A stretch of 64,000 bases of DNA from Mucor racemosus (taxonomy: Eukaryota; Mucoromycota; Mucoromycetes; Mucorales; Mucoraceae): assembly GCA_027405735.1 (NCBI GenBank), contig JAPEHQ010000004.1:1984001-2048000 (forward strand), in the 5' to 3' direction. The notes under the pieces were generated by a model that was not told the DNA's origin, made no database searches, and was given only the letters and a program-made list of their open reading frames with translations. The position numbers and the translations under genes were made by a program. Below, piece by piece: positions 50,201 through 61,330 of the stretch (positions are counted from its first letter, which is position 1; each line of letters opens with the position of its first letter).

Positions 50201-51948
50201 ATATAGTGATGGTCAAATGGATTTATCGTCTGGTATTTCAAATGATGATGATACAGATCGAGATTTACCGAGCGCATCTGAACTGCTCAAAATTCAACAA
50301 CCTTCTGCAGAAGGTAGTGTATTGAGTGGATTGCATAATTTGCATCCTGATATCTTGCTTGATAGTGTTGCTGCAGCAGCGGGAGGTGCTACTGGTAAAT
50401 CATTGACCGAGAATCTGGATGATTTGAGACATTCTGCTGAAAAGATGTCGTTTATGAAGACGTTGACCAATTTTTTGACAGATAGTGGTGTTGGTAATTT
50501 ATTACCATTAGATTCGCCATTGTAAGTATGCTTTTAAAAGGCATTTTTAAATTAGTTTCTTACAACTTTTATATTAGACAACCAACTGAATATTTATTTC
50601 CTGATTCTTATGTGGTTGTTCGTGAAGATGAACCCAGTACTATCATTGCATATACATTGAGTTCAGAAGATTATATCGATAAAATGCATGATATTCAAGA
50701 TTGCAGTAGCGGCGACCAAGGATCTAATGAAGGTACTATAAGACCTGGCGATACATCTATTAGAGCACCGTCAGATGTAACTACATTAGAAAATACTCTG
50801 AACACACAAGCAACCAATACAGATGATATTCAAGAAACACTTTTAAGAGAATCAGGCACACACATGAGATATAATTTCTCGACAGGGTCTACTAAATTCT
50901 TTTGTAAAATTTTTTTCTCGGAACAGTTTGATGCATTGAGGCGAAATTGTGGATGTGATGAAAGCTATATCATGTCGTTGGCAAGTTGTATTAAATGGGA
51001 TTCTTCTGGAGGAAAATCAGGGTCTGCATTTCTCAAAACCAAAGATGATCGCTTATTAATGAAACAAATGTCAAGATATGAATTGGATGCTTTTCTTGGG
51101 TTTGCTCCTGCTTATTTCCAATACATGTCAGAAGCTTTCTTTAGTGAATTGCCTACAGTATTAGCAAAGATATTTGGTTTTTATAGTATTGGTTATAACA
51201 ATTCTGCAACTGGTAAATCAATGAGAATGGATGTACTTGTCATGGAGAATTTGTTTTATCAAAGAAATGTGAAAAAAGTAAGCTGAACATTGTAAATACT
51301 AGAAATGTCACTTCTAATCAAAACTGCATTTTTTTTTTAGATTTTTGATTTGAAGGGATCAATGAGAAATCGACATGTCCAATCAACAGGGAAGCAAGAT
51401 GAAGTATTATTAGATGAAAACCTTGTTGAATGTGAGTCTTACGTGCATTAATACACAATACAATTTTATTGACAGCCTACACATAGTGATATATCAATCA
51501 CCATTGTTTATTCGAGCACATTCGAAAGAGATATTAAGAAATTCGTTGCATAATGATACATTATTCCTGTCGAATAGAAATGTGATGGATTATTCGTTAC
51601 TCGTAGGTATAGATGAGGAAAGACATGAGTTAGTAGTTGGAATTGTTGGTAAGTTAAAAAGATTACATTTAACATTGGATTGTTATAATTAACAAATATG
51701 CAGATTTTATTCGAACATTTACCTGGGATAAAAAGTTGGAAAGTTGGGTAAAGGAGTCTGGTATATTGGGAGGTGGTGGAAAGGGACCAACGATCGTATC
51801 TCCTCGACAGTATAGAATTCGATTTAGGGAAGCCATGGAACGATACTTTTTGATGGTACCTGATTTCTGGGCACTGACTAGACAGAGTCGTACATCTTAT
51901 TCTGCTTTACATAATCAAATCTCAAATTCTGAATCAGATGAAGATTGA
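44250..51948 (+). CDS. fab1: FAB1/PIKfyve phosphatidylinositol-3-phosphate 5-kinase, paralog 2
   Basis: Same enzyme role as the gene at 311-9300. Six exons keep frame for 2468 aa: 44250-44970, 45034-50521, 50578-51277, 51341-51431, 51487-51648, 51704-51948. Introns are 55-63 bp. The FYVE finger lies at about residues 213-277 ([24 protein letters not shown]). A poly-Gln block follows at about 310-350, after a Pro run. The chaperonin-like domain spans about 805-1015 ([11 protein letters not shown]). The Cys-rich region is near 1225-1400 ([16 protein letters not shown]). The kinase starts at about 2070 ([39 protein letters not shown]). Four introns match paralog 1 in place and phase: in the FYVE domain, before the kinase, after DENLVE and in GIV-D. 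Paralog 1 has four more, and this one has a unique intron before IFDLKGS. A possible poly(A) signal AAATAAAT lies at about 51961. Confidence 0.95.
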
Positions 51949-52243
51949 TGATTTTGTATTAAATAAATTTTGTAATATATTGTAGTATTTAATAGTTTAA
52001 TTCCTCATCTTGCTCGATATTTGAAATTCTTTTCGCAATCATCCGTTTTTCAGAGGATGTTTGCATTCGTCCAAGTTTAAGTAAATTACTGTTGCAGTAT
52101 TTTAAAACATGTCTTGACACGTAAAGCACCTTTTAGTATTTTTTTGCTTATCAAAAACTCGGGATAGGATGCTGCAGAATGTACAAAAGCGACTAACGCC
52201 ATTACAAGAAAAAAAGATGCACAATTCTGCATGTATGTAATAA
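51949..52243. other. Convergent intergenic spacer between FAB1-2 and the Old Yellow Enzyme
   Basis: The two genes face each other across about 295 bp. AAATAAAT near 51961 can serve the plus-strand gene. For the minus-strand gene, A/T-rich sequence lies just below 52244. Nothing else is seen. Confidence 0.4.
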
Positions 52244-53350
52244 TTATTTATTGTAAATTGAATAATCTGTATAACCTTGTGCTTCATGCGTGTAAAATGT
52301 TTCATAATTGAAAGTATTAAGAGTGTAGTTATTTCTGATTCTATCAGGGAGATCAGGATTAGATATGAAGGCTCTTCCAAAAGCAATCATGTCTCCAGTT
52401 TTCTCTGCATGTTGGATAGCATGACTCATGGAAAGGGACGATGAGAAACCACTAGAAATCACAGGTCCCTTCCAAATTGATCTGTATACAACTGCATCAT
52501 CTAAATCAATGTTTTCCAGTGTTCTGGTTTGCATAAAATGTACATAAGACATTAATGGCCAATTCTTTTGCAATCGAGATAAAAGATAGCTGCAAGTTTT
52601 AACAGGGAATTCCTCTGTTGCACTATGAAATGCACCTCCCCCTGGAGAAACTCTGATGCCAGTTTTTTCTGCACCAATGGCTTCTACAATTGCCTCTGTA
52701 ACTTGCAACGTAAAGCGACATCTATTCTCAATTGATCCTCCATATTCATCAGTACGTTCGTTACTTGAAGTGTTTATAAATTGATCTAAAAGGTATCCAA
52801 ACGCTGTATGTATTTCCACACCATCAAATCCAGCCTTTTCAACCGCATTGATAGCAGCTTGACGAAAATCCTGTACAATTTCATGGATTTCAGAAATTTC
52901 TAATGCCCTAGGTGTTTCAAAATTCTCTCCCAGGATATCAGTTCCAGTAGCTGCAATGGCTGATGCTGATACTACTTGCTCTTGGTGTGGATGAAGTGCC
53001 TTTTTACCCGTGCGTCCGCTATGCCAGAGTTGTAAATAAATAAATCCTCCTTTCTTATGGACCTCTTCTGTTACTTTTTTCCAACCGTCAATTTGTGAAT
53101 TACTGTAGATTCCTGGCCCTTGTGGATATCCACGAGCTGTAGGACTAATTGCAGTGCATTCAGTTAATAATAGACCTCCTGCTGAAGCTCTTTGACTATA
53201 ATATTTTACTTGTAAATCAGTAGGGGTACCGTTTTCAGAACTTCGTAGCCGAGTAAGCGGCGCTAACACAACTCGATGTTTTAATTGAATGCTTCCAACA
53301 TCAATTGGAGATAAAATTGCATTGGTTTGTGGTTCTGCTGTAATAGTCAT
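52244..53350 (-). CDS. Old Yellow Enzyme family FMN-dependent ene-reductase
   Basis: Reduces activated C=C bonds with NAD(P)H through FMN. A single exon gives 368 aa, normal for the family. Visible features: VVLAPLTRLRS (FMN-binding Thr), GGLLLTECTAISPTARGY, YLQLWHSGRTG, FDGVEIHTAFGYLLDQFI, SNERTDEYGGSIENRCRF (a strong family signature), GIRVSPGG and MIAFGRAFISNPDLPDRI (phosphate-binding end). The substrate-activating pair, usually His-x-x-Asn or His-x-x-His just before GYLL, is His-x-x-Phe here (HTAF). The catalytic Tyr of GYLL is kept. The sequence after GIRVSP is GGGAFHSATEEF, unlike the common YG.F form. The protein may bind substrate differently or have lost normal ene-reduction. The ATG at 53350 gives the expected N-terminus. 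It is transcribed toward the second FAB1 gene. Confidence 0.93.
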   Translation of the reverse strand: MTITAEPQTNAILSPIDVGSIQLKHRVVLAPLTRLRSSENGTPTDLQVKYYSQRASAGGLLLTECTAISPTARGYPQGPGIYSNSQIDGWKKVTEEVHKKGGFIYLQLWHSGRTGKKALHPHQEQVVSASAIAATGTDILGENFETPRALEISEIHEIVQDFRQAAINAVEKAGFDGVEIHTAFGYLLDQFINTSSNERTDEYGGSIENRCRFTLQVTEAIVEAIGAEKTGIRVSPGGGAFHSATEEFPVKTCSYLLSRLQKNWPLMSYVHFMQTRTLENIDLDDAVVYRSIWKGPVISSGFSSSLSMSHAIQHAEKTGDMIAFGRAFISNPDLPDRIRNNYTLNTFNYETFYTHEAQGYTDYSIYNK

Positions 53351-55039
53351 GTTTCTTTTGATTTTTTGTTTTACAGGGAGAGAAGGTGATAATGTTGGAC
53401 AATGGTTGTATGAACAATATTTAAGAAACTATAAATGTCCGCTTGATTCCACAGACTAAAATAGTAGTAAACTGATCATGTATAACTAAAAGCAAACACA
53501 CAGAGGGCTATTGTGTATATCAGCAAACTGATGCTGCATTACCATTGCAATCACCTCATTTTTAGATATAAATGCTATATTACAAAAACCATCCTTAAAT
53601 AAGACTTCTAGCGTTGTAATAAGTACGATATACATCTTACTGTAACTGAATGTTAGTTGTTGTACAAATGTAACTAGAGTCTGGACTTTTAGATGGGACA
53701 AAGCCTTATGTAAATGATAATACGAATTCCTGAATCAACTTACCTATAACAGGCATAATTACTATAAAAAATATCATAATAATAATTAGTACAACATATA
53801 TTATGCATATTATATAGATTCTTATACTCTCTTTTAAGAATTTCCTAAATGCAATATATAATACAACTTATTAAATATAAATTAAAAAATGTAATAGAAA
53901 TTTCGTCTTGCGAGTGTAATTTACATATGAACAATCCTAGATATTCATATGAGTTCATATTTATTTAGGCAACTAGCTTGTGTGCTTACATGTCCCTATG
54001 TTGTGGAGATTGGTATATTAAACTCCATATTTTGATTTTGTACAAACTGTTTTCAAGTCGAAGGTAAGGGATGTTTTTAATAATATAGCTATATCAAAAA
54101 ATAGCAAATAATACAAGTGTATATTTCAAAACATTTGATTATATACATTGCAAAAAGTACATAATTAAAGCTACAAAAAAATTCTTTGGAGCTCTCAAGT
54201 TCAAATCGATTCCTTTTTTGACGGTATACGTATGTTCTCATACTGTTATATATCTACATAGCGGTACATTTTATGAATGTGATTTGTCAGGATTAAAACC
54301 GTAATTAATCAGAGAAAGGTACAGTTCAATTAGCATAGACAGGAAAAAATATATGTCTATCAAGTTCTAATAACTACAATATTAAATCATCCCATCGTTA
54401 ACAAAAAGAAGGATAATCTCCTTTTTATATCGACATCTTTGTTCAACAACTTCTGTATATTGTTCTAGCATGCTATTAGGATAAAAAATATTTTATTCAT
54501 AATCTTAGACTGATTGCATTACATTGAAAACAAGAGAGCTATCATCATATTATTGCCACCCTTTTTATTTTGACCCCTTAAATCGAGAAACTTGGATTTC
54601 ACCTGTCAATTTATCATACTCAATTCGGTATAAAGGAAATAAAATAAATATCCACTAGTAATAACTTTATTAGCCTGTATGTTCGAATTATTGCTGTCAC
54701 TCGGTATAAAATAAGTGAAATGCTTACATTTCGTTTCTAGAAACTCCAAACTAGACGCAAAATCCATGATAAAATACTTCATAATATTGATGATTTCCAC
54801 AAAAATAGTAGTATAATAACACCTCGAATGTTCATTTTATCACGTTTATATGCTTTCGATCCAACAAGTTGGCTCTTTTTGGACAATTCTCTTACGAATT
54901 GATCCATTAAACAAGTATTGAACGCTAAAAATATTCTTTTAAAATACGTAATGTTGCAAGATATAAATCCTTTATACAGATATTCAATCCATCAGTAAAA
55001 TCAAAATGTAAATTAAAAAGATATAAAAAAGTACAATTT
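53351..55039. other. Intergenic region, nothing recognised
   Basis: AT-rich spacer between divergent genes. Short open frames (53486-53701, 54606-54800, both minus) show no domain and uneven composition. ATATAAAT near 54961 may be a TATA-like element for the gene at 55100. Confidence 0.35.
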
Positions 55040-55099
55040 TTGAATGTAATACTATTCATTATTTTCTCTTACGTACATATTTCTTTTCGAATATCTAAA

Positions 55100-55642
55100 A
55101 TGCTCTGTACTTTACTTAAAAACAAGCTCATTTCCTTTGTTGGCGCTGTTGTCAATCAAGTCTATACTGCTGTTGCTTCATCTACAACTGAAGCTGTCCA
55201 CAAAGTCCTGCCTACTACTGGTACCAAGGTTTACGATATCTTGGAGGTTCTTTTAGATCCTTATGATTGCCTTGCCTTTGATTATGGTTATTCTATTATT
55301 GAAGAGATCATGATGAAGCATATTCGATTGGCTTATATCTCAAATTTAAACTCTACATTTTCCTCTATTGAAAAAGCTAAGGATGCCATGAGATTTGATT
55401 TGGCCAGCGCAATGACTACTACTATGCCTGGTATCTACCAAGATCCTCGCAATGTCTACGGCATCATGTCTCCTTATCAACAAGAAAGAATTGATAGACA
55501 AGATTATGAATTCGTTGACTACTCCCAAGTACTCGGCAAGGCTCTCATTGATCAACGTGCTTGTCAAGGCGATGCTGTTTTGAAAAAGAAAAAAAATCAG
55601 AACCAAACTTTATATAGACTGTTCCGTTTCTCAAAAAAATAA
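55100..55642 (+). CDS. Unknown small protein (180 aa)
   Basis: An intronless frame of 180 aa when started at the ATG at 55100. The upstream ATG at 55040 would add 20 hydrophobic residues that lie in an AT-rich leader and look less coding. C- and T-ending codons in runs (GTC, TAC, ATC, CTC, GCC) differ from the AT-rich surroundings and suggest a real, perhaps well expressed gene. The N-terminal half is moderately hydrophobic (NKLISFVGAVVNQVYTAVAS). The middle holds LDPYDCLAFDYGYSIIEEIM and the end is Lys-rich (LKKKKNQNQTLYRLF). No known domain, clear signal peptide or membrane span is recognised. Repeat R4 begins less than 100 bp after the stop. Confidence 0.6.
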   Translation: MLCTLLKNKLISFVGAVVNQVYTAVASSTTEAVHKVLPTTGTKVYDILEVLLDPYDCLAFDYGYSIIEEIMMKHIRLAYISNLNSTFSSIEKAKDAMRFDLASAMTTTMPGIYQDPRNVYGIMSPYQQERIDRQDYEFVDYSQVLGKALIDQRACQGDAVLKKKKNQNQTLYRLFRFSKK

Positions 55643-55722
55643 TCAGTCAAATGTCGCTATGACCATTAAAAAATATGTGCTCATATACAGAGTCCATGTA
55701 TACATTTATAATATTGTATCCG

Positions 55723-57560
55723 TACCATCGTAAATCCTTGAAAAAGTTTCCAAATATTATAAAATCTCTTATTTTTAAGACTTACAAGGCTTATAAGCGG
55801 AATATTAATTTAGAAAATTATTTTTGTCCAGATCATCAATTTTGACATTTTTTAATTTTTTTTTTTTCTGATTTTGTAAATTTAGAGTTAATTCTACTAC
55901 CAATTATAAAAACAAAAAATATACACATATGCAGAATTTAGCGCTCTATTTACTCAATAAAAAATAACAAACCTTTTTATTGCAAAATATTACATGAAAA
56001 TCCTTTAACCCAAAATCCGTTTTTAGGGCAAAAGTACAAATTTTCATTATTTAACATTTAATATTAAGCTTTTAGAAAATGTGTATTACTTATGGCTACA
56101 ATTTTCTCTCACAATGTAGTATGTTTAAACGTTGATTTTGGTATCAAAATTTGATTTTTCTCTTTTTTGATCAAAATCATGAGTGTTGGTAAGGATAAAA
56201 TGAGTCCCTAAAATGTCCGCTACAAAGTCTGAGTTTTCAGACCGTCTGTGGTTAAATATAAGAAAAGTTGAAAAAAACGCCTTTTTATTTAAAACTTTGA
56301 TGTACTGTACCATAGTACAAGAGACTTAGCCGTTCAATCTTGCTATGCTCAATTACAGCGTCGCTCTGCGGGCTCGCTTTTGCAATTTTTTAATAAATGT
56401 ATGATATGACAGACGATTCTTTTGGTAGAAAAATGCATGCTTCTATGATAACAGTTACTATTGCCTATTTTGTTTAGTTTATGGGTTGATGCGCTGTAAT
56501 GCTGCTTTTAGATTGCCTGAAATGTGCAATTTAGCAGGGTGTTAATTGTACTAAATAATGTAAAGCCTTAAAAATCCTTTTCTACGTGCGTTATTTCTCT
56601 CTTTTTGTTTTCATATTCCAAGGATATATTCATCGTTTGATAAGGCATATCAAACTATCAAGCTGATATTCTTTTCTTTTATCAGAACACGCATTCTACA
56701 AACATAAGGGGCTAATGTTTTTAATATAGATAGCAGTCTATATTAGAGACTGATATTTTTATTTAACCACATTCTAAGATCAAATATCATTATTTACTAC
56801 TGTAATGTTGGACGTATTTCTTGATGATTACCAGATCAAATCCAAGGAAATAGTATTTATATCTACTCAATAAAAAGCTAGAACTGGCTACAAACTCACG
56901 AAATGTTCCAGAAAAGTGATACAATTTCAAATGATATAGAAACAAAAATAAAAAAGAATAATCTAATACCTTGTCTAATAACCATAGTTTTGATCGTAGT
57001 TATGCTTGAAAACAAATCATTTTACAGCTGATAATCGTAAACTAAAATACTAAGTTTAAAGAAGGTTAATTTGTTTAAACTTTATGCGTGATAAAGTAAC
57101 ATTTATAACCTTAGGTTTGGTTTGCATATAAATTTAAGCAGTAAGTGTTATCTACAGCTTACGCTCGAGCAAAAACCATTGTTGCTGTAAACATTATAAT
57201 AGCTATAAAAATATTTACAAATGATGATGACCGTAAATATATTGGCTCTTGCATGTATTGCTCTACATCGACAACGTATTGAATTGTATCATTGTCAATA
57301 TAATCTATATTAATAAAAACAAATGTAATTTAAAAACCCATTTCAGTAAAAAATGCAATGGAATTTTGAGAACGGCACAATGCTCATATACAAACCAATT
57401 TGTGCCCATACAATCAGCTCACTATGCTCATGGTCAGACTTTATTACAATATTATGTACAAATAAATAAGGGTAATGATATGCTTATGGGCAATTATACT
57501 ATTATTATGCACACATGGGATTAATATCATGCACAACATGGACAGAATGTATAATATAAG
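55723..57560 (+). repeat. Repeat R, copy R4, left arm of a near-perfect palindrome
   Basis: 55737-57535 is the exact reverse complement of about 59149-60944, apart from a few single-base differences in homopolymer lengths (for example 12 against 11 T's near 55860, 6 against 5 near 56165). It also matches R1 at lower identity but contains an extra segment at about 56665-57245 that R1 and R2 lack. No coding sequence survives. The frame at 57249-57524 has an identical partner in the other arm only because the arms are identical. Confidence 0.93.
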
Positions 57561-58979
57561 CTGTGATTTTTTTATTGGTTACTTATTTAATAAGAAAAGT
57601 AATTAAATAAATATCATGAAATGCGATTGTTTAACTTTCATACTAAAAAAAATCTAAAAATCATTTGTTTATTATAAATATTAGTAGATATTGTTTGTCT
57701 GTGGAGATCGGACGTGATCTGGTATTTTCAGTATTCTATGAGCGTAGCTTATACAAATACTCACAAAACTGTCCCATTATTTTGCATTTTTGGCTTCTAG
57801 GCCATTTATCTAGGTAAAGTTGTGTAGAACATGCCCTCTAAGAGCATATGGTTAGAAAGATAAACATCTTTTATGTTTAAAAAATACATGCTGCTATAAA
57901 AGCTTTCATTTATCACAGCCTGTGACACCACTTGAAGTCAATGGGCACATTCAAACATTTTGAATACCTTTTAAAAAAGTGAAAATCTTAATTTGATATT
58001 TGATCCAGTAGCCCTTATTCTTAAGACACATTTTAATACGACGTGGTGCACGTTCTGTAATCTTTTTGAGTGCTTCTGTAATGATTGTCTCATCCTAAAT
58101 CTCCTTTAAATGCTCTTGTTACTGCAATATGCCATTATACACTGTTTCGTATTCGTTAAGCCATCTATTGAGCACATTTCATATTTTCTCAATGAGAGCA
58201 ATGTCTAGTTGTTGAAAGGACCACTCCACAACCTCGTATACCTGTTTACTGAGGCATTTCGTTGCCATATTTGGTGTATGCTTGGGGTCATTGTCATGCT
58301 GAAAAACCATCTGATTCCAGGGAAAGCCTAACTCATCGCAAGCATTGTCCGTGGTAAGCACTGATTCGTCTTCTAAGATATCATTGTGAAGCATCGTCTT
58401 TATACTACCACCAATCTTGCAAAACCAATCAAATTCGACATACGTAATGGCACTACTTTAGAACATAATACTTCCAGAACCACGTTTTCCCTTAACCTTG
58501 ACCTGGTGCGATTAATACTGTTCACCCGACCAGATTCATGATAGCAACGTCTATCTGATCAAAACGAGTTCATTGTGGTCTCGTTCTGCAAATACCACTG
58601 ACAATTATATGTAGATAGCAATCATTTCCAATAAACTCCAATAAAAACTATAAGCGATTAAATCACGGAGAGCGTAGGGTTTTTATCATTAAGTTAAGAA
58701 AGGAAACCAGGAACCATGAGGTCCTGGATTCTAAAAGTATTGATACCGTTTTAATTCCATTTGGACCTCAGGCTCAATATAGGATTGAAATGAGATTTAA
58801 CAGTAATAGTAGACAAAAACCTACAAACACGTTTTCATTCATCAATCCTGTAATCTTTTTATTTACGATAGAAGAAACGATGCTAGGCTAAATTTTACCC
58901 TGAGAGAAAAATGTGTATAGACTTCAAAACAGTCTTTAATCCTTCCCGATAAAAACTCTGTGTACACTTTGAGCACTAG
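57561..58979 (-). mobile_element. Palindrome spacer holding a degenerate Tc1/mariner transposase relic
   Basis: Minus-strand frames show QHDNDPKHTPN and, 34 residues after that Asp, a Glu in ALIEKI (58179-58394). Further upstream pieces run to about 58720. This is the DD34E arrangement of Tc1/mariner. ACAAAACTGTCCCATT near 57766 resembles the terminal motif of the element at 12232, but no matching right end is found. Many stops and lost residues (the usual PDLNPIENMW region is changed) make it older than that element. Confidence 0.65.
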
Positions 58980-61000
58980 ACCTCATTCCAGCACACTATG
59001 GCCGACCTGTGCTGCACACTATAGCCTGCACTGCTGTGGTACCCACTGAATATGGCTACAAAGATAAGATGCACATGAGCACAACAAAAGAAACTGCACA
59101 CGAGCACAACTCTAAGTCTGTATGTGCAGAATTATAGGTTCTGTCCATGTGCATGATATTAATCCCATGTGTGCATAATAATAGTATAATTGCCCATAAG
59201 CATATCATTACCCTTATTTATTTGTACATAATATTGTAATAAAGTCTGACCATGAGCATAGTGAGCTGATTGTATGGGCACAAATTGGTTTGTATATGAG
59301 CATTGTGCCGTTCTCAAAATTCCATTGCATTTTTTACTGAAATGGGTTTTTAAATTACATTTGTTTTTATTAATATAGATTATATTGACAATGATACAAT
59401 TCAATACGTTGTCGATGTAGAGCAATACATGCAAGAGCCAATATATTTACGGTCATCATCATTTGTAAATATTTTTATAGCTATTATAATGTTTACAGCA
59501 ACAATGGTTTTTGCTCGAGCGTAAGCTGTAGATAACACTTACTGCTTAAATTTATATGCAAACCAAACCTAAGGTTATAAATGTTACTTTATCACGCATA
59601 AAGTTTAAACAAATTAACCTTCTTTAAACTTAGTATTTTAGTTTACGATTATCAGCTGTAAAATGATTTGTTTTCAAGCATAACTACGATCAAAACTATG
59701 GTTATTAGACAAGGTATTAGATTATTCTTTTTTTATTTTTGTTTCTATATCATTTGAAATTGTATCACTTTTCTGGAACATTTCGTGAGTTTGTAGCCAG
59801 TTCTAGCTTTTTATTGAGTAGATATAAATACTATTTCCTTGGATTTGATCTGGTAATCATCAAGAAATACGTCCAACATTACAGTAGTAAATAATGATAT
59901 TTGATCTTAGAATGTGGTTAAATAAAAATATCAGTCTCTAATATAGACTGCTATCTATATTAAAAACATTAGCCCCTTATGTTTGTAGAATGCGTGTTCT
60001 GATAAAAGAAAAGAATATCAGCTTGATAGTTTGATATGCCTTATCAAACGATGAATATATCCTTGGAATATGAAAACAAAAAGAGAGAAATAACGCACGT
60101 AGAAAAGGATTTTTAAGGCTTTACATTATTTAGTACAATTAACACCCTGCTAAATTGCACATTTCAGGCAATCTAAAAGCAGCATTACAGCGCATCAACC
60201 CATAAACTAAACAAAATAGGCAATAGTAACTGTTATCATAGAAGCATGCATTTTTCTACCAAAAGAATCGTCTGTCATATCATACATTTATTAAAAAATT
60301 GCAAAAGCGAGCCCGCAGAGCGACGCTGTAATTGAGCATAGCAAGATTGAACGGCTAAGTCTCTTGTACTATGGTACAGTACATCAAAGTTTTAAATAAA
60401 AAGGCGTTTTTTTCAACTTTTCTTATATTTAACCACAGACGGTCTGAAAACTCAGACTTTGTAGCGGACATTTTAGGGACTCATTTTATCCTTACCAACA
60501 CTCATGATTTTGATCAAAAAGAGAAAAATCAAATTTTGATACCAAAATCAACGTTTAAACATACTACATTGTGAGAGAAAATTGTAGCCATAAGTAATAC
60601 ACATTTTCTAAAAGCTTAATATTAAATGTTAAATAATGAAAATTTGTACTTTTGCCCTAAAAACGGATTTTGGGTTAAAGGATTTTCATGTAATATTTTG
60701 CAATAAAAAGGTTTGTTATTTTTTATTGAGTAAATAGAGCGCTAAATTCTGCATATGTGTATATTTTTTGTTTTTATAATTGGTAGTAGAATTAACTCTA
60801 AATTTACAAAATCAGAAAAAAAAAAATTAAAAAATGTCAAAATTGATGATCTGGACAAAAATAATTTTCTAAATTAATATTCCGCTTATAAGCCTTGTAA
60901 GTCTTAAAAATAAGAGATTTTATAATATTTGGAAACTTTTTCAAGAATTTACGATGCTGTACCCACTTGATTCAAGTTTATTACTGTAAACCTTTATACA
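58980..61000 (-). repeat. Repeat R, copy R5, right arm of the palindrome
   Basis: This is the reverse complement partner of R4. It extends further than R4 at both ends: inward to about 58980, matching R1 near 11700-11830 (CGGCC(A/G)TAGTG), and outward past CTTGATTCAAG to the dynein fragment edge, as in R1. It shares the extra ~575-bp segment with R4 (here about 59440-60020). Confidence 0.92.
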
Positions 61001-61330
61001 TGTTAATATTGTGTGGTAGTTTATTTGATGATAGTATAGTCTTTATAGTTATTGCGCTAGAGGTAATTTACATTGAGTTTTAATCTTACCTCTGAAATAT
61101 CATAAACATAAACATAAACATAGACATGGCTATCACTGGAACCTATTGCCGCCTTTTTACCCTCTTTGTCCTAGGCCAATTTGTTCAATGCTTTATCAGA
61201 ACCAACTTAAGTACTAATTACAAATGGTTCCTCGGTATTTTCATTCAAATTCCATAAGTCAATTTGACTGGTTCCATCTACAGTAGTACCAAAAAACGTA
61301 CTATTAGCCCGCCTTATAATAAATTTCAAT
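61001..61330 (-). pseudogene. Fragment of a cytoplasmic dynein intermediate chain gene
   Basis: Reading the minus strand from about 61310: RANSTFFGTTVDGTSQIDLW, NLNENTEEPFVIST, stop, VGSDKALNKLA, stop (in place of Trp), DKEGKKAAIGSSDSHVY, a short VY repeat made of GTTTAT hexamers, then DISE and a GTAAG donor near 61090. This is the last-WD-repeat pattern of dynein intermediate chains (VDGxGxxDLWNLNxxTExP, then ALNxxxW, then G.SDG.VY+YD++E). Two stops make it a pseudogene. The intron-like sequence after the donor (61001-61087) continues into repeat R5 and is shared with R1 (10326-10440). The repeat and this gene piece therefore moved or were duplicated together. Confidence 0.75.

Noticed and set aside
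56125..56313. Minus-strand frame with a partner at 60371-60574 (+)
   Set aside because: Same reason: palindrome duplicates with no protein features.
57249..59434. Identical 91-codon frames at 57249-57524 (+) and 59159-59434 (-)
   Set aside because: They lie in the identical palindrome arms. Identity reflects the arms, not protein conservation, and R1 lacks the frame.
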